DNA of 64,000 nt from Rhizobium rhododendri (GTDB lineage Bacteria; Pseudomonadota; Alphaproteobacteria; Rhizobiales; Rhizobiaceae). Under the pieces are notes generated by a model. The model ran no database searches. It was not told the origin of the DNA and saw only the letters and a program-made list of their open reading frames with translations. The translations under genes and the position numbers were made by a program. The stretch covers positions 372,001 through 436,000 of the forward strand of contig NZ_CP117268.1 in NCBI RefSeq assembly GCF_007000325.2, given 5' to 3'. Within the stretch, counting starts at the first letter, position 1, and every line of letters begins with the position of its first letter. Shown here one piece after another: positions 63,188-64,000 of this stretch.

Positions 63188-64000
63188 ATGCGCATCTTCA
63201 CCGCCTCGCTGGCGACTGAAACGAACACCTTTTCTCCCGTGCCAACGGATATGAACGCCTTCAAGGCGGCATTTTATGCCGGGCCAGGCGAACATCCGGA
63301 CACACCGACGCTCTGCTCCGCCGTTGTCCCGATCCTGCGCCGCCGCGGCAAGCAGGAAGGCTTCACCGTCATCGAAGGCACGTCATGCTGGGCGGAACCG
63401 GCCGGTCTCATCCAGCGGCAGACCTACGAGACCTTGCGCGACCAGATCCTCGCCGAGCTGAAGGCAACCCTGCCGGTCGATGGCGTGGTGCTCGGCCTGC
63501 ATGGCGCAATGGCCGCTCAAGGGTATGACGATCCGGAGGGCGATTTCCTCTCGCATATTCGCGACATGGTCGGCCCGGATGTCCTCATCGCTGCCGAATT
63601 CGACCCGCACAGCCATCTGACGGCGCTTCGTGTTGCTAATCTCGATCTCATGGCCGCGTTCCTGGAGTTCCCGCATACGGATTTCGAACAGCGCGGGGAA
63701 CATGTCGTCGAGCTTGCGCTCCAGGCCCTGCGCGGACAGATCAAGCCGGTCATCTCTACCTTCGACTGCCGTATGATCACGATTTTCCCGACGAGCCGGG
63801 AGCCGATGCGCTCCTTCGTCGATCGGATGCAGGCGATGGAGGGCAAGGACGGCATCCTATCGGCCTCGGTCATTCACGGCTTCATGGCCGGCGACGTGCC
63901 CGATATGGGAACCCGCATCGTCGTCGTCACCGACAATGACAGGCAAAAGGGCGACGAACTAGCGGCAGGCCTTGGTCGCGAGCTCTACGGCCTCCGCCGC
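63188..64000 (+). CDS. M81-family metallopeptidase (MlrC-like), 5' part
   Basis: The frame from ATG 63188 is open to the window edge (271 residues; full members have about 490-500). MRIFTASLATETNTFSPVPTD, GVVLGLHGAMAAQGYDDPEGD and AEFDPHSHLT are the M81/MlrC N-terminal signature, with the Asp-His metal ligands in the last motif and LEFPHTDF following. MlrC cleaves linear tetrapeptide products of microcystin, but most relatives sit in peptide-uptake loci with other substrates. The divergent RpiR gene and the peptide operon upstream fit amino-compound catabolism. The rest is outside the window. Confidence 0.85.
   Translation, partial: MRIFTASLATETNTFSPVPTDMNAFKAAFYAGPGEHPDTPTLCSAVVPILRRRGKQEGFTVIEGTSCWAEPAGLIQRQTYETLRDQILAELKATLPVDGVVLGLHGAMAAQGYDDPEGDFLSHIRDMVGPDVLIAAEFDPHSHLTALRVANLDLMAAFLEFPHTDFEQRGEHVVELALQALRGQIKPVISTFDCRMITIFPTSREPMRSFVDRMQAMEGKDGILSASVIHGFMAGDVPDMGTRIVVVTDNDRQKGDELAAGLGRELYGLRR

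Overview
The window looks like an accessory replicon or genomic island of an alphaproteobacterium of the Rhizobium/Agrobacterium/Sinorhizobium group. This is inferred from the high G+C content, the many ABC uptake operons with GntR, LacI and RpiR regulators, a ugpBAEC operon, two GGDEF-EAL proteins, an IS21-type element and several decaying toxin-antitoxin genes. No replication genes, rRNA or tRNA genes and no CRISPR array are visible. Almost every long open frame opposite a listed gene is an antisense shadow. Layout, left to right: 1-681 is the istA end of an IS21-family element. 879-1814 is a MarR-GNAT fusion. 2150-6455 is a GlxA/AraC regulator divergent from a tight run of four hydrolase-type genes (HD, two alpha/beta hydrolases, metallo-beta-lactamase fold). 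7204-11413 holds an unknown small protein, a FeeM-like N-acyl amino acid synthase and a membrane GGDEF-EAL protein. A 190-bp sequence occurs twice as direct repeats (1825-2014 and 11913-12102) and brackets this 10-kb block. 12103-13442 has gene debris and a DUF433/DUF5615 toxin-antitoxin pair with a frameshifted toxin. 13737-20192 is a heavy-metal P-type ATPase behind a MerR-type promoter, convergent with a compact TerD/TelA/vWA stress cluster. 20683-28154 is mixed: small zinc-ribbon protein, DUF4139 protein, second GGDEF-EAL, orphan amino-acid-binding protein, and a wrecked FitAB/VapBC pair fused by deletion to a truncated acid phosphatase. 28251-39390 is a phosphorylated-nutrient block: ugpBAEC, a stand-alone RpiR-type HTH, an inositol-monophosphatase-family enzyme, an AfuABC/FbpABC-like transporter and its divergent LacI regulator with two matching operators. 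40077-46710 is an aromatic-degradation cluster (FAH hydrolase, MFS importer, FAD hydroxylase, extradiol dioxygenase, ACMSD-type decarboxylase) with a divergent GntR regulator. 46740-47807 is degraded. 47808-60026 is a GntR-controlled operon that couples a split biotin-dependent lactam carboxylase/hydrolase (PxpA, fused PxpB-PxpC, biotin carboxylase-BCCP) to a peptide ABC importer and an M14 peptidase. 60315-64000 has a Liv-type binding protein, an RpiR regulator and the start of an M81 (MlrC-like) metallopeptidase. Working together, most of the right half is nutrient scavenging: organophosphates, an aromatic acid, and lactam or peptide-like compounds. The left half is signalling and stress. 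The most unusual signals are the duplicated 190-bp element with two mutually exclusive hairpins, the minimal Ter cluster, the GlxA-controlled four-hydrolase operon, and the carboxylase/lactamase-peptide uptake operon.
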